From positions 124,001 through 188,000 of the forward strand of contig JAUNPJ010000001.1 in NCBI GenBank assembly GCA_030536755.1: DNA of 64,000 nucleotides. Reading direction: 5' to 3'. A program made the translations under genes and the position numbers. The DNA comes from Eubacteriales bacterium (GTDB lineage Bacteria; Bacillota; Clostridia; Lachnospirales; Lachnospiraceae). The notes below the pieces were generated by a model. The model ran no database searches. It was not told the origin of the DNA and saw only the letters and a program-made list of their open reading frames with translations. Each line of letters begins with the position of its first letter. Positions within the stretch are counted from its first letter, which is position 1. Below are positions 61,354 to 64,000 of this stretch, in pieces.

Positions 61354-63987
61354 TTACCAGCGATTTTTCAGCTTGTTTTGCAGTTTATAAAGAAAGTTCA
61401 TGGCATCCATCGGTGTCAGATGAGAAATATCTACTTCCTCAAGTTCCCGTATGATGTCATCATTTTGAACCGTATCAAACAGAGACATCTGTTCCATGTC
61501 CACCGGATCAAAGGACATTCCCCCGCTCTTTTTGGAGGACGCAATATCTTTGACTGTTGAGATAATATCGGTGTCCGTCAGCTGATCGACAAGTTCTTTT
61601 GCCCGCTGGATGACAGCATCCGGAACACCGGCAAGCTTTGCAACCTGAATGCCGTAGCTTTTGTCTGCGCCTCCTTTGACGATTTTTCGAAGAAAGACGA
61701 TATCGTCTCCCTGTTCTTTGACTGCAATACAATAATTGTTCACACCTGGAAGTTTTCCCTCCAGCTCTGTCAGTTCATGATAGTGTGTGGCGAACAATGT
61801 TTTCGCTCCGATCAGCTTCGTATTATTGATATATTCGATAACTGCCCATGCAATACTAAGACCATCAAAGGTACTTGTTCCTCGACCAATCTCATCCAGG
61901 ATCAGCAGACTGTTCGGTGTGGCGTTTCGTAAAATATTTGCTACTTCTGTCATCTCCACCATAAACGTACTCTGTCCGCTTGCCAGATCATCTGATGCAC
62001 CAACACGGGTAAAAATACGATCCACAATACCGATATTCGCCTTACGCGCCGGCACAAAGCTTCCAATCTGAGCCATCAGCACAATCAGGGCACTCTGGCG
62101 CATATAGGTGGATTTACCAGCCATGTTTGGCCCGGTAATGATCGAAATTCTTTTTTTGTTGTTGTCCAGATAAGTATCATTGGCAATAAACATGTCATTG
62201 GAGATCATCTGTTCCACGACCGGATGGCGACCGTCTTTGATGTCAATGACGCCTTTTGTATTCAGTTTCGGGCGAACAAAATTATTTCTCTGAGAAACCA
62301 GCGAAAGCGACGCAAGTACATCAATGTTGGCAACCGCCTTGGCTGTCTGCTGGATACGTTTTACTTCTTCGCCGATTTTTTCTCTTACCTCCGAAAAAAG
62401 TGTATATTCCAGCGCATAAAGTTTATCCTCTGCACCGAGAATCATATCTTCCAGTTTTTTCAGCTCTGGTGTGATATAGCGTTCTGCATTGGCAAGCGTC
62501 TGTTTGCGCACATAATCTTCAGGAACAAGCTCTTTAAAGCTGTTCGTCACTTCCAGATAATAGCCAAATACACGGTTGTATTTGATTTTCAGATTTTTGA
62601 TGCCGGTACGCTCACGCTCTTTTTCCTCCAGCTCTGTCAGCCATTGTTTTCCCTCTGATTTGGACCGGCGGTAGGTGTCTACCTCTTTGTTATATCCATC
62701 CTTGATAATGCCGCCTTCCTTCATGGCAAGAGGCGGGTCTTCTACGATTGCACTGGTGATCAGCGAACAAAGATCTTCCAGCACATCCATCTGCTGGCAG
62801 ATTTCCTGCAAAAGCGGTGCTTTCAATTCTTCGAGATTCTGCCGGATATAAGGAAGCATAGAAATTGAGGTCGAAAATGCGATCAAATCTCGCGGATTGG
62901 CGCTTCGATAGCTGACACGGCTGATGATACGCTCCATATCATAGATTGGATGCAGATATTCCCGGATTTCATCCCGGATCATCGCCTGGCTGTTCAATTC
63001 TTCAACCGCCTCAAGCCTTGCCTCGATCGCTTCCACATCAATCAACGGCTGTTCCACATATTTGCGCATCATACGAGCTCCCATGGCGGTTTTCGTTTTG
63101 TCCAGTACCCACAGCAGAGAACCTCGTTTCTGTTTTTCACGGAGCGTTTCCACCAATTCCAGATTTCGGCGGCTGGAGCTGTCAATCAGCATATAACGGT
63201 CTGCCGAATACGGATGAATGGTTGTCATGTGACTCAGATCACGTTTTTGTGTCTCGACCAGATACTGAAACAGAGCACCGACCGCTATCGTTCCGCTGTC
63301 ATAATCTTTCAGCCCAAGTCCCTCCAGTGTTCCCACATGAAAATGGAACATCAGCGTCTGACGGCATTTATCATCGTCAAAATACCAGGAATCCAGCGGA
63401 TATACGGTAATTCCCAGACGATTTCGCAAGTCATCCAGGTCTACACCACTGAACAAAAGAGATTCATTACAGATAATCTCGGCAGGGGAATACTTGTTGA
63501 TTTCATCCAGCAGTTTCTGCGCTTTATCGACTTCCGTCACATAACAGTCGCCTGTGGTAATGTCCGCAATCGCACAGCCAAAGGAATTCTCTACAAATAC
63601 AATGCTCATCAGATAATTATTTTTTGTTTCATCAAGTGACTGTGTATCCAGATTTGTTCCAGGTGTTACCACACGGATGACTTTTCGTTCTACCAGTCCT
63701 TTGGAAGCTTTCGGATCGCTGACCTGTTCTCCGATTGCTACTTTATAGCCTTTTTCTATCAGTTTGTTAATATATGTGTCCACAGCGTGAAAAGGAACAC
63801 CACACATGGGTGCCCTTTCCTCTAGTCCACAGTCTTTTCCTGTCAGAGTGATATCCAGTTCCTTAGATGCTGTCAGCGCATCATCAAAGAACATCTCATA
63901 AAAATCACCCAGACGATAAAATAAAATGCAGTCTTTATATTCTTCTTTTGTCTTTACATATTGCTGCATCATTGGTGATAATGCCAT
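61354..63987 (-). CDS. mutS: DNA mismatch repair protein MutS
   Basis: The 877-residue protein has the mismatch-binding N-terminal domain with the Phe-X-Glu motif (DFYEMF at about 28-33), connector, lever and clamp regions, and the ABC-type ATPase with GPNMAGKSTYMRQ, the DEIGRGTSTFDG motif and a C-terminal helix pair. It recognises mismatches and recruits MutL. The start codon lies 13 bases from the window edge and no ribosome site is visible, so an upstream gene, perhaps miaB, may be coupled. Confidence 0.97.
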   Translation of the reverse strand: MALSPMMQQYVKTKEEYKDCILFYRLGDFYEMFFDDALTASKELDITLTGKDCGLEERAPMCGVPFHAVDTYINKLIEKGYKVAIGEQVSDPKASKGLVERKVIRVVTPGTNLDTQSLDETKNNYLMSIVFVENSFGCAIADITTGDCYVTEVDKAQKLLDEINKYSPAEIICNESLLFSGVDLDDLRNRLGITVYPLDSWYFDDDKCRQTLMFHFHVGTLEGLGLKDYDSGTIAVGALFQYLVETQKRDLSHMTTIHPYSADRYMLIDSSSRRNLELVETLREKQKRGSLLWVLDKTKTAMGARMMRKYVEQPLIDVEAIEARLEAVEELNSQAMIRDEIREYLHPIYDMERIISRVSYRSANPRDLIAFSTSISMLPYIRQNLEELKAPLLQEICQQMDVLEDLCSLITSAIVEDPPLAMKEGGIIKDGYNKEVDTYRRSKSEGKQWLTELEEKERERTGIKNLKIKYNRVFGYYLEVTNSFKELVPEDYVRKQTLANAERYITPELKKLEDMILGAEDKLYALEYTLFSEVREKIGEEVKRIQQTAKAVANIDVLASLSLVSQRNNFVRPKLNTKGVIDIKDGRHPVVEQMISNDMFIANDTYLDNNKKRISIITGPNMAGKSTYMRQSALIVLMAQIGSFVPARKANIGIVDRIFTRVGASDDLASGQSTFMVEMTEVANILRNATPNSLLILDEIGRGTSTFDGLSIAWAVIEYINNTKLIGAKTLFATHYHELTELEGKLPGVNNYCIAVKEQGDDIVFLRKIVKGGADKSYGIQVAKLAGVPDAVIQRAKELVDQLTDTDIISTVKDIASSKKSGGMSFDPVDMEQMSLFDTVQNDDIIRELEEVDISHLTPMDAMNFLYKLQNKLKNRW

Positions 63988-64000
63988 ATTTCTATTAAAA

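Overview
The window looks like chromosomal DNA of an anaerobic, low-to-mid GC member of the Bacillota, most likely class Clostridia, family Lachnospiraceae. This rests on gene content and order, not on a database search. The supporting signs are mutS, a tiny Cys-rich DUF6472-type gene and mutL in a row; the TIGR03960 radical-SAM / DUF2344 / RNase G / rplU-prp-rpmA / obgE series; an L27 with the Firmicutes N-terminal extension cut by Prp; MinE together with MreBCD; strong AGGAGG ribosome sites; and no outer-membrane genes. No rRNA, tRNA, CRISPR array or insertion sequence was seen.

Left part (1-21.3 kb, mostly + strand) is accessory and metabolic. It holds the end of a MarR regulator, a DUF445 membrane protein, a winged-helix regulator overlapping citrate synthase, and a TetR gene divergent from a Na/phosphate cotransporter. 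Next is the most unusual locus, a TetR gene divergent from a five-gene operon (6617-11133): SCP2-like lipid-binding protein, membrane-anchored alpha/beta hydrolase, stand-alone condensation-domain-like protein, acyl carrier protein and AMP-forming ligase. Two near-identical palindromes bracket the operon promoter. This resembles a dissociated single-module NRPS or acyl-transfer pathway whose product cannot be read from sequence. It is followed by a HAD hydrolase, an orphan HicB-like protein, an iron alcohol dehydrogenase with a near-ideal promoter, and a MATE exporter divergent from an adenosine deaminase operon. That operon also encodes a NifX-like / His-Cys-rich / FKBP fusion, an M20 peptidase and a membrane-anchored beta-propeller. 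A tyrosine recombinase with an altered active site closes the section.

Middle part (21.6-37.9 kb) has a hybrid sensor kinase with two receiver domains; then the translationally coupled radical-SAM, DUF2344 and RNase G genes, after which an HD-GYP remnant sits in frame; then rplU-prp-rpmA with its own promoter and terminator; then obgE-yhbY-nadD-yqeK-rsfS (ribosome assembly and NAD synthesis). lexA with an SOS-box candidate, a secreted M23 hydrolase with cell-wall repeats, dtd and an AI-2E-type permease lie on the minus strand. A TtcA-like tRNA thiolase converges on a cytidylate-kinase-like gene.

Right part (38-64 kb) is a long minus-strand series for DNA repair, tRNA modification and envelope growth. 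In transcription order it runs mutS, DUF6472, mutL, miaA, ynbB, two FAD oxidoreductases, radC, mreB, mreC, mreD, PBP2, minD, minE, rodA, a D,D-carboxypeptidase, a small P-loop protein, an HlyD-like protein, yggS, sepF, ylmH, aroB, lspA and rluD. Oddities are a divergent MreB, no minC before minD, a roughly 250-residue insertion in PBP2, and aroB placed between ylmH and lspA.
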